Shown here: positions 33,798 to 42,620 of the stretch, one piece after another
How the letters are laid out: each line of letters opens with the position of its first letter
How positions within the stretch are numbered: the stretch's first letter is position 1
NCBI RefSeq assembly: GCF_900113115.1
Contig: NZ_FOOF01000013.1
Location: 124,001 to 188,000, forward strand
Length of the DNA: 64,000 nt
Direction: 5' to 3'
From: Duganella sp. CF458
GTDB lineage: Bacteria; Pseudomonadota; Gammaproteobacteria; Burkholderiales; Burkholderiaceae_D
Program-made: the position numbers and the translations under genes
The notes under the pieces: model-generated
What the model was told of the DNA's origin: nothing
The model's input: the letters and a program-made list of their open reading frames with translations, nothing else
The model's database searches: none

Positions 33798-35510
33798 ATG
33801 AGCGACACTGAAGTCATCTCCATTCCATCCACCATGGAAGGCCGCCGGCACCAGTTCAATCCGGTGCTGACCGAGCAGGAGATCAAGCGCCTGCACCGCT
33901 TCGGCACAGTGCGCCAATACGCACGCGGCGTGCGCATCCTGGAAGCGGGCCATACCTGCTTTGGCATGATCATCACGTTGAAGGGCACCGTCACCATCTG
34001 CAAATACGATGGCCTGGGCAATACTGAACTGCTGGCCGAACACGGTCCCGGCGAATTCACCGCCGAGGTATCGCAGCTGTCGGGCCGCCCTTCCCTGGTC
34101 AACGCCACCGCCAAGGACGATGTCGAAGTGCTGGAAGTGTCGCCGGAGAACCTGCGCGCGCTGGTGATCGCCGAAGCGGAATTGGGTGAGCGCATTGTGC
34201 GCGCCCTGATCCTGCGCCGCGTCGGCCTGCTGGAGCGCGAAGGCGGCGGCCTGGTGCTGGTGTCCCCGCCCGGCAATGCGGCCCTGTTCCACCTGCGCTC
34301 ATTCTTGAGCAGCAACGGCTACCCTTACAGCATCCTCGACCCGAAAGAGGACGAGCAGGCGCGCGCGCTGTGCGAGTACTACGAACCGGGCCAGGACGAC
34401 TGGCCGCTGGTGGTGTGTCCCGACGGCGTGGTGAAGAAAAACCCGAGCAATGCGGAAGTGGGCTACTGCATTGGCCTGCTGCCGGAAATCGATTCCGACA
34501 AGCTGTGGGACGTGGTGGTGGTCGGCGCCGGGCCTGCCGGCCTGGCGACCTCGGTGTATGCCGGTTCGGAAGGCTTGTCGGTGCTGGCCCTGGAGCAGCG
34601 CGCCTACGGCGGCCAGGCTGCGGCCAGCGCGCGCATTGAAAACTACCTTGGCTTCCCGACCGGCATTTCGGGCCGCGCCCTGGCCGGCCGCGCCTTCGTG
34701 CAGGCGCAGAAATTCGGCGTCGAAGTCGCCATTCCAGCGCCAGCCACCCGCCTGTTGTGCGATAGCTGGCCGCTGCGGGTGGAAATCGACGGCGGACAAA
34801 TCGTGCGCGCCAAGACCGTGGTCCTGGCCAGCGGCGCGCGCTACAAGCGCCCCGACCTGCACAACATCGGCGAGTTCGAAGGCCGCGGCATCTATTTCTG
34901 GGCTTCGCCTATCGAAGCCAAGTTGTGCAAGTCGGAAGAAGTGGTGCTGGTAGGCGGCGGCAATTCCGCCGGCCAGGCTGCCGTATTCCTGTCCGGCTTT
35001 GCCTCCAAGGTGCATATGGTGATCCGCGGCGACGGCCTGAAAGCCACCATGTCGACCTACCTGATCGACCGCATCAAGGCCACGCCGAATATCGAACTGC
35101 ACACGCATACCGAGATCGTGGCGCTGGAAGGCAACGACGACGGCCTGTCCAAGGTCACCTTCCGCTGCAAGGACACCGGCGAAGTTGACAGCTGCGACGT
35201 GTGCCGCATGTTCCTGTTCATCGGCGCCGACCCGAATACGGCCTGGCTGGCCGACTGCGGCGTGGAAGTCGACGCGCAAGGCTTCATCCGCACCGGTTTC
35301 GATGCCATCAAGGACCAGTGCCGCGCCAAGATGACGCTGGCCGATGCACCGCAGCGCGCGCCCCTGGAAACCAGCGTACCCGGCGTGTTCGCCATCGGCG
35401 ACGTGCGCTCCGGCTCCACCAAGCGCGTAGCGGCCGGTGTAGGAGAAGGCGCGGCCGTGGTATCCCAGATCCACGCCTTCCTGGCCAACTTGCCGGTCAC
35501 TTCCATCTGA
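33798..35510 (+). CDS. Cyclic-nucleotide-binding domain fused to thioredoxin-reductase-like flavoprotein
   Basis: 570 residues in three parts: a cNMP-binding beta-roll (about 20-145; FGMIITLKGTVTI, GEFTAEVSQLSGRPSLVNATA), a thioredoxin/glutaredoxin-like linker (about 150-225) and a class II flavin reductase domain (about 235-570) with VVVGAGPAGLA, NAD-binding VVLVGGGNSAGQAA and C-terminal VFAIGDVR. The CxxC redox pair of thioredoxin reductase is absent: the region before the NAD motif reads YFWASPIEAKLCKSEEV, with one Cys. It therefore cannot pass electrons to thioredoxin in the usual way. Stands alone. Confidence 0.9.
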   Translation: MSDTEVISIPSTMEGRRHQFNPVLTEQEIKRLHRFGTVRQYARGVRILEAGHTCFGMIITLKGTVTICKYDGLGNTELLAEHGPGEFTAEVSQLSGRPSLVNATAKDDVEVLEVSPENLRALVIAEAELGERIVRALILRRVGLLEREGGGLVLVSPPGNAALFHLRSFLSSNGYPYSILDPKEDEQARALCEYYEPGQDDWPLVVCPDGVVKKNPSNAEVGYCIGLLPEIDSDKLWDVVVVGAGPAGLATSVYAGSEGLSVLALEQRAYGGQAAASARIENYLGFPTGISGRALAGRAFVQAQKFGVEVAIPAPATRLLCDSWPLRVEIDGGQIVRAKTVVLASGARYKRPDLHNIGEFEGRGIYFWASPIEAKLCKSEEVVLVGGGNSAGQAAVFLSGFASKVHMVIRGDGLKATMSTYLIDRIKATPNIELHTHTEIVALEGNDDGLSKVTFRCKDTGEVDSCDVCRMFLFIGADPNTAWLADCGVEVDAQGFIRTGFDAIKDQCRAKMTLADAPQRAPLETSVPGVFAIGDVRSGSTKRVAAGVGEGAAVVSQIHAFLANLPVTSI

Positions 35511-35521
35511 AGCACGCTTGC

Positions 35522-35546
35522 CTGCCGCCGTCATGCACGGCGGCAG
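35522..35546. terminator. Convergent hairpin after the flavoprotein gene
   Basis: A 9-bp stem CTGCCGCCG / CGGCGGCAG with a 7-nt loop between the convergent stops of the flavoprotein and ComEA-like genes. There is no T-run, so it is only a possible terminator. Confidence 0.45.
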
Positions 35547-35564
35547 CCTGCCTTACTCACTTGC

Positions 35565-35873
35565 TTACTTGCGTGCAGCCTCCTTGCGGGCCGGTGCCGC
35601 GCCTTCACGCGATTTGCCGTTGACCATCAGCCCGGCCTCCGACAACTTCATGGCGTTTTTCTCGCCGATGCCCTTGACGCGCTGTTCCAGGTCGGCCCAG
35701 TCCTTGAACTCCCCTTTCGCGCGTTCCGCCATGATGGCCTTGGACTTGGCCGGGCCGATCCCTTTGACGCTATCGAGTGCAGCCTGATCGGCTTTGTTCA
35801 CGTCAACCTGGGCGAATGCCATGCCCATGCAAGCGACCAACGCGGCGACGGCAAGCAGCAGTTTCCTGATCAT
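35565..35873 (-). CDS. comEA: ComEA-like helix-hairpin-helix DNA-binding protein
   Basis: 102 residues. Signal peptide about 1-21 (ending AFAQ), then a helix-hairpin-helix repeat (VDVNKADQAALDSVKGIGP, DLEQRVKGIGEKNAMKL) as in ComEA, the periplasmic receptor that pulls DNA in during transformation. ATG 35873 with GGAGG 5 nt upstream was chosen; longer readings lack a signal peptide. A basic Ala-rich tail follows the domain. Confidence 0.88.
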   Translation of the reverse strand: MIRKLLLAVAALVACMGMAFAQVDVNKADQAALDSVKGIGPAKSKAIMAERAKGEFKDWADLEQRVKGIGEKNAMKLSEAGLMVNGKSREGAAPARKEAARK

Positions 35874-35972
35874 GATGACCTCCATATGTGGACACGAGAA
35901 GACCTCGTTCAGCCACAACGCGGCCCGCGCCTTCCGGCTGACGCGAGGCACGCGCAGTTTGAGGCAGATCAA

Positions 35973-36941
35973 TCAACGCACGACTAATTCCACACGACGG
36001 TTCTTCGCGCGCCCTTCCTCGCTGGCGTTGCTGCCCACCGGTGCGAGGTTGGCGACGCCACGCGGCATCATGCGGTTGGCGGCGATGCCATACTTGCCGG
36101 CCAGCGCATCGGCCACAGCCTGAGCGCGCTTCTGAGACAGGACCAGGTTGGCCTCGAACTCGCCCTGGTCATCGGTGTGGCCGACGATGAAGACTTTCGT
36201 TTTGGGCTGTGCTTGTAAAGCCTTGGCCATCTGCTCCAGCTGCTCGCTGGATTGCTCGCGGATCACAGCCTTGTTGGTGTCAAAGGTCACGCCATACAGC
36301 GCCACCTTGCCGTCACGCTGCAAGCCGTCCTGGATGGCGCGGGTGTCGACGGTCACCTTGCCGCCTTCCATCACAGTCGGTTCGACGATTTGCACGAACT
36401 GGCGCACGCGCTGGTAATCAGCGTATTCGGACAAGGCAACCATCACATAGGTACTGCCGCCCGGCCCAGGCTTGGCGGCGCTGACCAGGTGAAAGCGCGG
36501 CTGGTTGGCGCTGTTGAAAATGCTGTTGATATAAGCATCGGAAGATTTCCAGTTCACTTCGCGCGGCAACTCCTGCACCAGGCGCTGCGCCTTATCCTTT
36601 TCGCACTGGTCGGTCTCGCAGGCGTACAAGATCTTGAACCCGGCAGCACTCAACGCCTGCTGGTAATTGCGGTGAATTTCCAGCGCGCTGCGGCCTTTCG
36701 GCCCCCAGTAAAAGCGGTTGGCCGTCTTGCCCTCCACCTTGCGCAGGACCGGCTTGCCGGCTTCCGTGTCGACGACGCGGACCTGCCCCATATTCTCGCC
36801 GCCGTACATATGGAGCATCGAGCCCTCATAGCGATGCAGCAGCGGATGGTCGCTGCCGCCCGCGATGTCTTTGGAGAAATTGGGCTGGGCGTGTGCTTGC
36901 ATCGAAAGCGCAGCAAGCAGGGAAAGGATGAGCAGGCGCAT
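35973..36941 (-). CDS. OmpA-family protein with DUF4892-like N-terminus
   Basis: 322 residues. Signal peptide 1-18; an N-terminal domain (about 20-200: DHPLLHRYEGSMLHMYGGEN, ILYACETDQCEKD) resembling DUF4892; C-terminal OmpA-like peptidoglycan-binding domain (about 215-320: VTFDTNKAVI, VGHTDDQGEFEANLVLSQKRA). Likely periplasmic and wall-attached. Single gene between the ComEA-like gene and the 40-bp palindrome. Confidence 0.88.
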   Translation of the reverse strand: MRLLILSLLAALSMQAHAQPNFSKDIAGGSDHPLLHRYEGSMLHMYGGENMGQVRVVDTEAGKPVLRKVEGKTANRFYWGPKGRSALEIHRNYQQALSAAGFKILYACETDQCEKDKAQRLVQELPREVNWKSSDAYINSIFNSANQPRFHLVSAAKPGPGGSTYVMVALSEYADYQRVRQFVQIVEPTVMEGGKVTVDTRAIQDGLQRDGKVALYGVTFDTNKAVIREQSSEQLEQMAKALQAQPKTKVFIVGHTDDQGEFEANLVLSQKRAQAVADALAGKYGIAANRMMPRGVANLAPVGSNASEEGRAKNRRVELVVR

Positions 36942-37005
36942 AGCAGTCCGGAAAGATTAAACGGATTGCCAATATAACAAAAATCCCTCGCCACCAGCGC
37001 TAATG

Positions 37006-37087
37006 AAAGTCGGGGTCAGCTCTGGCAATCGGACATAAATTTCGCAAGCGAAATTTATGTCCGATTGCCAGAGCTGACCCCGACTTT
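37006..37087. repeat. Perfect 40-bp-arm palindrome (REP-like, family B2)
   Basis: Arms 37006-37045 and 37048-37087 are exact reverse complements with a 2-nt loop (AA). The arm begins AAAGTCGGGGTCAGCTCTGG and ends AATTTCGC. The right end runs into the first base of the rfaE1 stop codon. No T-run in either orientation beyond TTTTAT. The shared GGGGTCAG core links it to the other palindromes. Confidence 0.85.
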
Positions 37088-38013
37088 TATGCGAATAGTT
37101 CGTCGCGGGTGACGGTGGCGGTGCCGAGCTTGCCGACCACGATGCCGCCGGCGCGGTTGGCGGTTTCGACGGCTTCCTGCCAGCCGGCGCCGGAGCCCAG
37201 CATGGCGGCCATGGTGGCGATCACGGTGTCGCCTGCGCCGGAGACGTCGAACACTTCGCGGGCGCTGGCTTGTACGTTGTGGATGCCTTCGTCGGTGAAC
37301 AGGGTCATGCCCTCTTCCGACCGGGTCAGCAGCAGCGCGTCCAGCGACAGTTCGGCGCGCAGGTTTTGCGCCTTGGTCACCAGCTGTTCTTCGCTGTTCC
37401 AGGAACCCACGATGCGCTTCAGTTCCGATTTGTTCGGGGTCAGCACGCTGGCGCCTTTGTAGGGCGAGAAGTCGTCGCCTTTCGGGTCGACCATCACGAT
37501 CTTGCCGGCCGCGCGGGCGGTGGCGATCATTTCGGCCACGTCGACCAGGCCGCCCTTGTTGTAGTCGGACAGTACGATCACGTCGTATTCCGGCAGCAGG
37601 GTCTTGAACTGCACCAGCTTGTTGCGCAGCACGGCGTCGCTTGGCGGCTCTTCGAAGTCGATGCGCACCATCTGCTGCTGGCGGCCGATCACGCGCAGCT
37701 TGATGATGGTGGAAATCGCGCTGTCGTGTTTCAGGTAGCTGTGGATGCCGCCGCTTTGCAGCAGTTGCTCCACTTCCGTGCCGGCTTCGTCGGCGCCGAC
37801 GATGCCCAGCAGGCCGGCGTGCGCGCCCAATGCCGCGGAATTGCGTGCGACGTTGGCGGCGCCGCCCAGACGGGCTTCGCGGCGTTCGATGCGCACCACG
37901 GGGACCGGGGCTTCCGGCGAAATGCGGCTGACGTCGCCGAACCAGTAACGGTCCAGCATGACGTCGCCGGCGACGAGGATGCGTACTTTATCGAGTGCGG
38001 GCGCTTTGCTCAT
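37087..38013 (-). CDS. rfaE1: D-glycero-beta-D-manno-heptose-7-phosphate kinase
   Basis: 308 residues. PfkB-family sugar kinase making heptose bisphosphate for the LPS inner core. LGGAANVARNSAALG near 50 and DVSGAGDTVIATMAAML near 260 (with catalytic Asp) are the PfkB signatures. Only the kinase half of the two-domain RfaE/HldE is present; the adenylyltransferase must be a separate gene (rfaE2) elsewhere. It follows lapB by 1 nt, the last gene of the long operon. Confidence 0.95.
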   Translation of the reverse strand: MSKAPALDKVRILVAGDVMLDRYWFGDVSRISPEAPVPVVRIERREARLGGAANVARNSAALGAHAGLLGIVGADEAGTEVEQLLQSGGIHSYLKHDSAISTIIKLRVIGRQQQMVRIDFEEPPSDAVLRNKLVQFKTLLPEYDVIVLSDYNKGGLVDVAEMIATARAAGKIVMVDPKGDDFSPYKGASVLTPNKSELKRIVGSWNSEEQLVTKAQNLRAELSLDALLLTRSEEGMTLFTDEGIHNVQASAREVFDVSGAGDTVIATMAAMLGSGAGWQEAVETANRAGGIVVGKLGTATVTRDELFA

Positions 38014-38014
38014 A

Positions 38015-39190
38015 TCAGTTCATTACGTTGAGTTCTTCGGTGCGGCGCGGCGGGTAGGAATCCCAGCGGCTGCAACCCGGGCAGTGCCAGTAGAACTGGC
38101 GGGCTTTGAAGCCGCAGTGGCTGCATTGGTAGCGGGCCAGCTTTTGCGTGTAGCCGTGCACCAGGTTCTTCACCATGGACAGTTCGGACAGTACCGAGGC
38201 CGGCGCATCCATCATGCGCGCTTCCAGCAGCTTGTCGAGGCCGAGCAGGGTCGGCGTGCGGCGCAGTTCGTCCAGCACCACTTGCTTGGCGGCGTCCACG
38301 CCATCCAGTTCGATGACCGCCTTGAACACCACTTCCAGCAAGTCGATCGAGGATGCCTGTTCCAGGTAGGACTTCAGCAGGCTGACGCCTTCCTGCGGGC
38401 GGCCGACCTTGCGGTAGCCGTCCATCAGGCGCGTTGCCACCAGGGCGGTGTGCGGCACGGATTGCTGCTCGACGCGGCGCCAGGTGAGCAGCGCGGCTTC
38501 GGTGTCGCCTTTGGCCAGCTGCGCATCGCCGCACAGGATGGTGGCGCGTACGCTGGAACGGTCGGCTTGCAGGGCTTGTTCCAGCAGGCTTTCCGCTTCT
38601 TCGGGCTTCATGTGCACCAGCGCGTCCTGCGCCAGCTCGCAGTAGAACTGCGAAATCTCTTTCTGGCGCGAGCCGGCGCCGGCTTCCTGCAACGCCAGTG
38701 CGGCTTCGATGGCGCGCTTCCATTCCTTTTCGCGCTGGTAGATTTCCAGCAGCGCCTTGCGGCCTTGCACGGCATAGGTGGTGTCAAGCAGGCGCGTGTA
38801 GGTTTCTTCGGCTCGGTCCAGCAGGCCGGCCTTCAGGTAATCCTGCCCCAACTCATATTCGGCGTGGGCGCGCTGTTCGGCCGGCAGGTCGGGACGCGAC
38901 AACAGGTTCTGGTGCACGCGGATGGCGCGCTCCGTCTCGCCGCGGCGGCGGAACAGGTTGCCCAGTGCGAAGTGCATGTCGGCCGTCTCGGGGTCGAGCT
39001 TGACGATCTCGATGAAGGAGTCGATGGCCTTGTCCGGCTGGTCGTTCAGCAGGTGGTTCAGGCCACGGAAATAGCCGCGCGGCAGGGAGCGCGATTCGGA
39101 CACCACGGCGCGGATATCGACGCGAGCGGCGATCCAGCCGAGGGCAAACATAGCTGGGATACCCAGCAGCCACCAGAGTTCAAAATCCAT
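38015..39190 (-). CDS. lapB: LPS assembly protein B (TPR and zinc domain)
   Basis: 391 residues. One N-terminal membrane helix (about 4-22), cytoplasmic tetratricopeptide repeats (about 60-340) and a C-terminal rubredoxin-like zinc domain with CSHC and CPGC (about 355-375). LapB tunes LPS synthesis by directing FtsH to degrade LpxC. The start MDFELWWLLG is preceded by AAGAGAA. It lies between lapA and rfaE1, the standard order. Confidence 0.95.
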   Translation of the reverse strand: MDFELWWLLGIPAMFALGWIAARVDIRAVVSESRSLPRGYFRGLNHLLNDQPDKAIDSFIEIVKLDPETADMHFALGNLFRRRGETERAIRVHQNLLSRPDLPAEQRAHAEYELGQDYLKAGLLDRAEETYTRLLDTTYAVQGRKALLEIYQREKEWKRAIEAALALQEAGAGSRQKEISQFYCELAQDALVHMKPEEAESLLEQALQADRSSVRATILCGDAQLAKGDTEAALLTWRRVEQQSVPHTALVATRLMDGYRKVGRPQEGVSLLKSYLEQASSIDLLEVVFKAVIELDGVDAAKQVVLDELRRTPTLLGLDKLLEARMMDAPASVLSELSMVKNLVHGYTQKLARYQCSHCGFKARQFYWHCPGCSRWDSYPPRRTEELNVMN

Positions 39191-39197
39191 ATTTCTC

Positions 39198-39503
39198 TTA
39201 TTGCTGGGTGTTGATGCTATCCGGCAGCGGGCGCTCATTCACTTGCATGGCCGCGGTCTGCAGGGATTGGATAGTGGATTTCTGCTTGTTCGCTTCGCGG
39301 CGCTGGCGGAACAAGGTAGGAGTCAGCGCGAGGATGCACAGGGCGGCGCCGGCCACGAAGAAGGCCAGCAGCATCAGCACCAGTGGGCCGCGCAGCTCGT
39401 AATTCAGGAACAAGTGCAGGTCGACTTCCTGCGTATTTTTCAGGGCAAAACCAAAGAACAGGACAAACAGGACAACGCCGAAGGCGGTGGAAATAAATTT
39501 CAT
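39198..39503 (-). CDS. lapA: LPS assembly protein A
   Basis: 101 residues with two membrane helices (about 3-23 and 42-63), DUF1049/LapA type, and a basic cytoplasmic tail. It works with LapB at the inner membrane to keep LPS and phospholipid synthesis in balance. It is 7 nt upstream of lapB. Confidence 0.93.
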   Translation of the reverse strand: MKFISTAFGVVLFVLFFGFALKNTQEVDLHLFLNYELRGPLVLMLLAFFVAGAALCILALTPTLFRQRREANKQKSTIQSLQTAAMQVNERPLPDSINTQQ

Positions 39504-39521
39504 TCTTGGTTCCTATCTTTA

Positions 39522-39692
39522 AAACCGGTAAATCTGGGTCAGACCCAAGGGTCTGACCCTGTCTGCTCAACGGCCTGGGGTTTCGGTTGTGCGACTTTGA
39601 TCTTCTTGAAAAATCAAAAGCCTTGAACCAAACCAGTGGCTTCGAAACCGTTGAGGGTCTGATCCTTGGGTCTGACCCAGGTTTACCGGTTC
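39522..39692. repeat. REP-like composite palindrome, family A, copy 2
   Basis: About 170 bp between ihfB and lapA. Outer arms AAACCGGTAAATCTGGGTCA (from 39522) and TGACCCAGGTTTACCGGTT (to 39692) are inverted; inner GGTCAGACCCAAGGGTCTGACC (39537-39558 region) forms a stem and the block AACGGCC...GGCTTCGAAACCGTT forms a second imperfect one. Same outer arms as the copies at 3256 and 42509. It interrupts an otherwise tight operon. Confidence 0.8.
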
Positions 39693-39701
39693 TAACCAAC
39701 A

Positions 39702-39731
39702 AAAAAGGGGCCGGCAAATGCCCGCCCCTTC
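39702..39731 (-). terminator. Rho-independent terminator after ihfB
   Basis: On the minus strand, AAGGGGC-GGGCA-TTT-TGCC-GGCCCCTT forms a stem of about 11 bp with one bulge and runs into TTTTTT, 20 nt after the ihfB stop. It would separate rpsA-ihfB from lapA-lapB-rfaE1 at least partly. Confidence 0.8.
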
Positions 39732-39750
39732 ATTCTACTGTGCCAGAGAC

Positions 39751-40056
39751 TCAGTCCTCAATAATCGGTTGCCCGACCATCGCATCGACCCGCTCGCGCA
39801 GCTGCTTGCCAGGCTTGAAGTGCGGCACCCGTTTTTCAGGGACCATCACTTTGTCGCCGGACTTCGGATTGCGTCCAATGCGTGGCGGCCGCGAATTCAG
39901 GGCAAAGCTGCCAAAACCACGGATCTCGATGCGCTGGCCTTCAGCCAAGGCGTTGGTCATCGCATCGAGAATGGTCTTGACGGCATACTCCGCATCTTTG
40001 GCCACCAGCTGAGAGTAACGCTCAGCCAGGCGGTTGATCAATTCGGACTTAGTCAT
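39751..40056 (-). CDS. ihfB: Integration host factor, beta subunit
   Basis: 101 residues. Sequence-specific DNA-bending protein; works with IhfA. The N-terminus MTKSELINRLAE and the arm GFGSFALNSRPPRIGRNPKSG with the intercalating Pro are typical. Length matches the family. It lies 16 nt after rpsA, the usual order. Confidence 0.97.
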   Translation of the reverse strand: MTKSELINRLAERYSQLVAKDAEYAVKTILDAMTNALAEGQRIEIRGFGSFALNSRPPRIGRNPKSGDKVMVPEKRVPHFKPGKQLRERVDAMVGQPIIED

Positions 40057-40072
40057 CTAAGTGCCCGGTAGA

Positions 40073-41749
40073 TTAGTTCTTGTTGTCGAACTTGGCCTTC
40101 AGCAGCGCGCCCAGGCTGGTGGTGCCGGAAGCGGCGCTGGAGTCAGCGGCCATCTTCGACATCACTTCAGCGGTGTCCGCGTTGTCTTTAGCTTTGATCG
40201 ACAGCTGGATCGAACGTGCCTTGCGATCGATATTGATCACCAGGGCTTCCACGGAATCGCCAACCTTCAGGTGGGTGCCGGCATCTTCCACGCGGTCGCG
40301 GGAGATTTCGGAAGCGCGCAGGTAGCCTTCAACTTCTTCGGACAGCTGGATCACGGCGCCTTTTGGCTCAACCGACTTAACGGTACCGGTGACCAGGGAG
40401 CCCTTGTCGTTCATGGCTGCGAAGTTGTTGAATGGATCGCCTTCCAGTTGCTTGACGCCCAGGGAAACGCGCTCACGCTCAACGTCGATCGCCAGAACCA
40501 CGGCTTCCAGTTCGTCACCTTTCTTGAACTTGCGTACGGCTTCTTCGCCGGACTCGGTCCAGGACAGGTCGGACAGGTGCACCAGGCCGTCGATGTTGCC
40601 TGGCAGGCCGATGAACACGCCGAAGTCGGTGATCGACTTGATCGCGCCTTTGACCTTATCGCCCTTCTTATGGGTCATGCCGAAGTCGTCCCAAGGGTTT
40701 GCCTTGCACTGCTTCATGCCCAGGGAGATACGACGACGCTCTTCGTCGATTTCCAGGACCATGACTTCAACTTCGTCGCCCAGTTGAACGACTTTGTTTG
40801 GAGCCACGTTCTTGTTGGTCCAGTCCATTTCGGACACGTGAACCAGGCCTTCGATGCCTTGTTCAACTTCAACGAACGCACCGTAGTCGGTCAGGTTGGT
40901 GACTTTACCGAACAGGCGGGTGCCTTGTGGGTAACGACGGGACAGACCGGTCCAAGGATCGTCGCCCAGTTGCTTCACGCCCAGGGACACACGGTTCTTC
41001 TCTTGATCGTACTTCAGGACCTTGGCGGTGATTTCCTGGCCCACGGTCAGCACTTCCGATGGGTGACGTACACGACGCCATGCCAGGTCGGTGATGTGCA
41101 GCAGGCCGTCGATGCCGCCCAGGTCAACGAACGCACCGTAGTCGGTGATGTTCTTGACGACGCCGGTCACCACGGTGCCTTCTTTCAGGGTTTCCATCAG
41201 CTTCTGACGCTCTTCGCCCATCGAAGCTTCGATGACGGCGCGGCGGGACAGAACCACGTTGTTGCGCTTGCGGTCCAGCTTGATAACCTTGAACTCGAGG
41301 GTCTTGCCTTCGAATGGGGTGGTGTCTTTAACTGGACGGGTGTCTACCAGCGAACCTGGCAGGAAAGCACGGATGCCGTTGGTCAGAACGGTCAGGCCGC
41401 CCTTGACTTTGCCATTGACGGTACCAACGACGATCTCGCCGGATTCCATTGCTTTTTCCAGTGCCAGCCACGATGCCAGGCGCTTGGCCTTGTCACGGGA
41501 CAGGATGGTATCGCCGAAACCATTTTCCAGCGATTCGATGGCCACGGAAACGAAGTCGCCTACTTTGACTTCCAGTTCGCCTTGGTCATTCTTGAATTCT
41601 TCAACAGGAATGAAAGCTTCCGATTTCAGGCCGGCGTTGACGATCACAAAGTTGTGGTCCAGACGCACGACTTCAGCGGAGATCACTTCGCCAGAGCGCA
41701 TGTCTTGACGCGACAGGGACTCTTCGAAGAGGGCTGCAAAACTTTCCAT
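40073..41749 (-). CDS. rpsA: 30S ribosomal protein S1
   Basis: 558 residues with six S1 (OB-fold) domains, recognisable by repeated GxVKxxxxFGxFV-type blocks (for example VKNITDYGAFVDLGGIDGLLH, VTNLTDYGAFVEVEQGIEGLVH, IKSITDFGVFIGLPGNIDGLVH). It brings mRNA to the 30S subunit. The N-terminus MESFAALFEESL is the ribosome-docking part. Codon use is strongly biased, as expected for a highly expressed gene. Confidence 0.98.
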   Translation of the reverse strand: MESFAALFEESLSRQDMRSGEVISAEVVRLDHNFVIVNAGLKSEAFIPVEEFKNDQGELEVKVGDFVSVAIESLENGFGDTILSRDKAKRLASWLALEKAMESGEIVVGTVNGKVKGGLTVLTNGIRAFLPGSLVDTRPVKDTTPFEGKTLEFKVIKLDRKRNNVVLSRRAVIEASMGEERQKLMETLKEGTVVTGVVKNITDYGAFVDLGGIDGLLHITDLAWRRVRHPSEVLTVGQEITAKVLKYDQEKNRVSLGVKQLGDDPWTGLSRRYPQGTRLFGKVTNLTDYGAFVEVEQGIEGLVHVSEMDWTNKNVAPNKVVQLGDEVEVMVLEIDEERRRISLGMKQCKANPWDDFGMTHKKGDKVKGAIKSITDFGVFIGLPGNIDGLVHLSDLSWTESGEEAVRKFKKGDELEAVVLAIDVERERVSLGVKQLEGDPFNNFAAMNDKGSLVTGTVKSVEPKGAVIQLSEEVEGYLRASEISRDRVEDAGTHLKVGDSVEALVINIDRKARSIQLSIKAKDNADTAEVMSKMAADSSAASGTTSLGALLKAKFDNKN

Positions 41750-41826
41750 TATTTATTTCCAGGTTAGCCAGTAAGGCCCGCACTATGCGGCTTCAACTGG
41801 GTTGAGGGTTGAACAAAAACAGCTAT

Positions 41827-42495
41827 TTATTTATGGGTGGCGGCCCACCATTTCAACACCTGCTCGGTCGCTTCATCAGCGTTCATGGCAGACGTATCGA
41901 GGAGGTAAGCACCCTCTGCTGGCGCCAGCGGTGCAATGGCCCGGTTCATATCCCGGTCGTCGCGCGCTTTCAAATCCATCAGCAGGTCTTGCATACTAGC
42001 AGAAATTCCCTTTCCGATCAATTGCTTATAGCGCCGCTCGGCGCGCGCTTCCACGGAGGCGGTCAAAAACACCTTCAAGGGGGCGTGCGGGAAGATCACC
42101 GAGCCCATGTCGCGGCCGTCGGCCACCAGCCCGGGGGTCTTGCGGAAACTCAGCTGCAGGCCGTACAGGGCTTGCCTTACTGCCGGCAAGGCGGCGATTT
42201 TCGATGCCGTATTGCCAACTTCTTCGGCACGGATGGCGTCGGTGACGTTTTCCTGCGACAGGTAGATGGCGTCGCCGGCGAAATGGATGTTGAGGTGCTC
42301 GGCCAGCTTGGCCAGGGCATGCTCGTCGTTCAGGCTGGTTTCGCGGCGCAGGGCCTGCAGCGCGGTCAGGCGGTACAGGGCACCGGAATCGAGGAGGTGG
42401 AAGCCAAGCTTCTCCGCGACCTTGTGGGCCACGGTGCCCTTGCCGCTAGCGGTCGGGCCGTCGATGGTGATGACTGGGATGTTCGATGTTGGCAT
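41827..42495 (-). CDS. cmk: Cytidylate kinase
   Basis: 222 residues. Phosphorylates CMP and dCMP with ATP. P-loop DGPTASGKGTVA (about 13-24), LDSGALYR and GRDMGSVIFPHAPLKVFLTA motifs. It lies between aroA and rpsA, a widespread order. The gap to aroA carries a REP-like element. Confidence 0.97.
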   Translation of the reverse strand: MPTSNIPVITIDGPTASGKGTVAHKVAEKLGFHLLDSGALYRLTALQALRRETSLNDEHALAKLAEHLNIHFAGDAIYLSQENVTDAIRAEEVGNTASKIAALPAVRQALYGLQLSFRKTPGLVADGRDMGSVIFPHAPLKVFLTASVEARAERRYKQLIGKGISASMQDLLMDLKARDDRDMNRAIAPLAPAEGAYLLDTSAMNADEATEQVLKWWAATHK

Positions 42496-42508
42496 ATGGT
42501 TAATTTCT

Positions 42509-42615
42509 AAGCCGGTAGACCGATGCCTGACCCGCAGGGTCAGGCACCTATGACGCGACGGCCGCAGAGCGGTGCCTGACCCTGCGGGTCAGGCACCGAA
42601 CTACCGGTTTTGGCT
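42509..42615. repeat. REP-like composite palindrome, family A, copy 3
   Basis: Outer inverted arms AAGCCGGTAG (42509) and CTACCGGTTTTGGCT (to 42615) bracket two stems: TGCCTGACCC-GCA-GGGTCAGGCA and GTGCCTGACCC-TGC-GGGTCAGGCAC, which are near copies of each other. It occupies nearly the whole cmk-aroA gap. Confidence 0.85.
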
Positions 42616-42620
42616 AAAAG

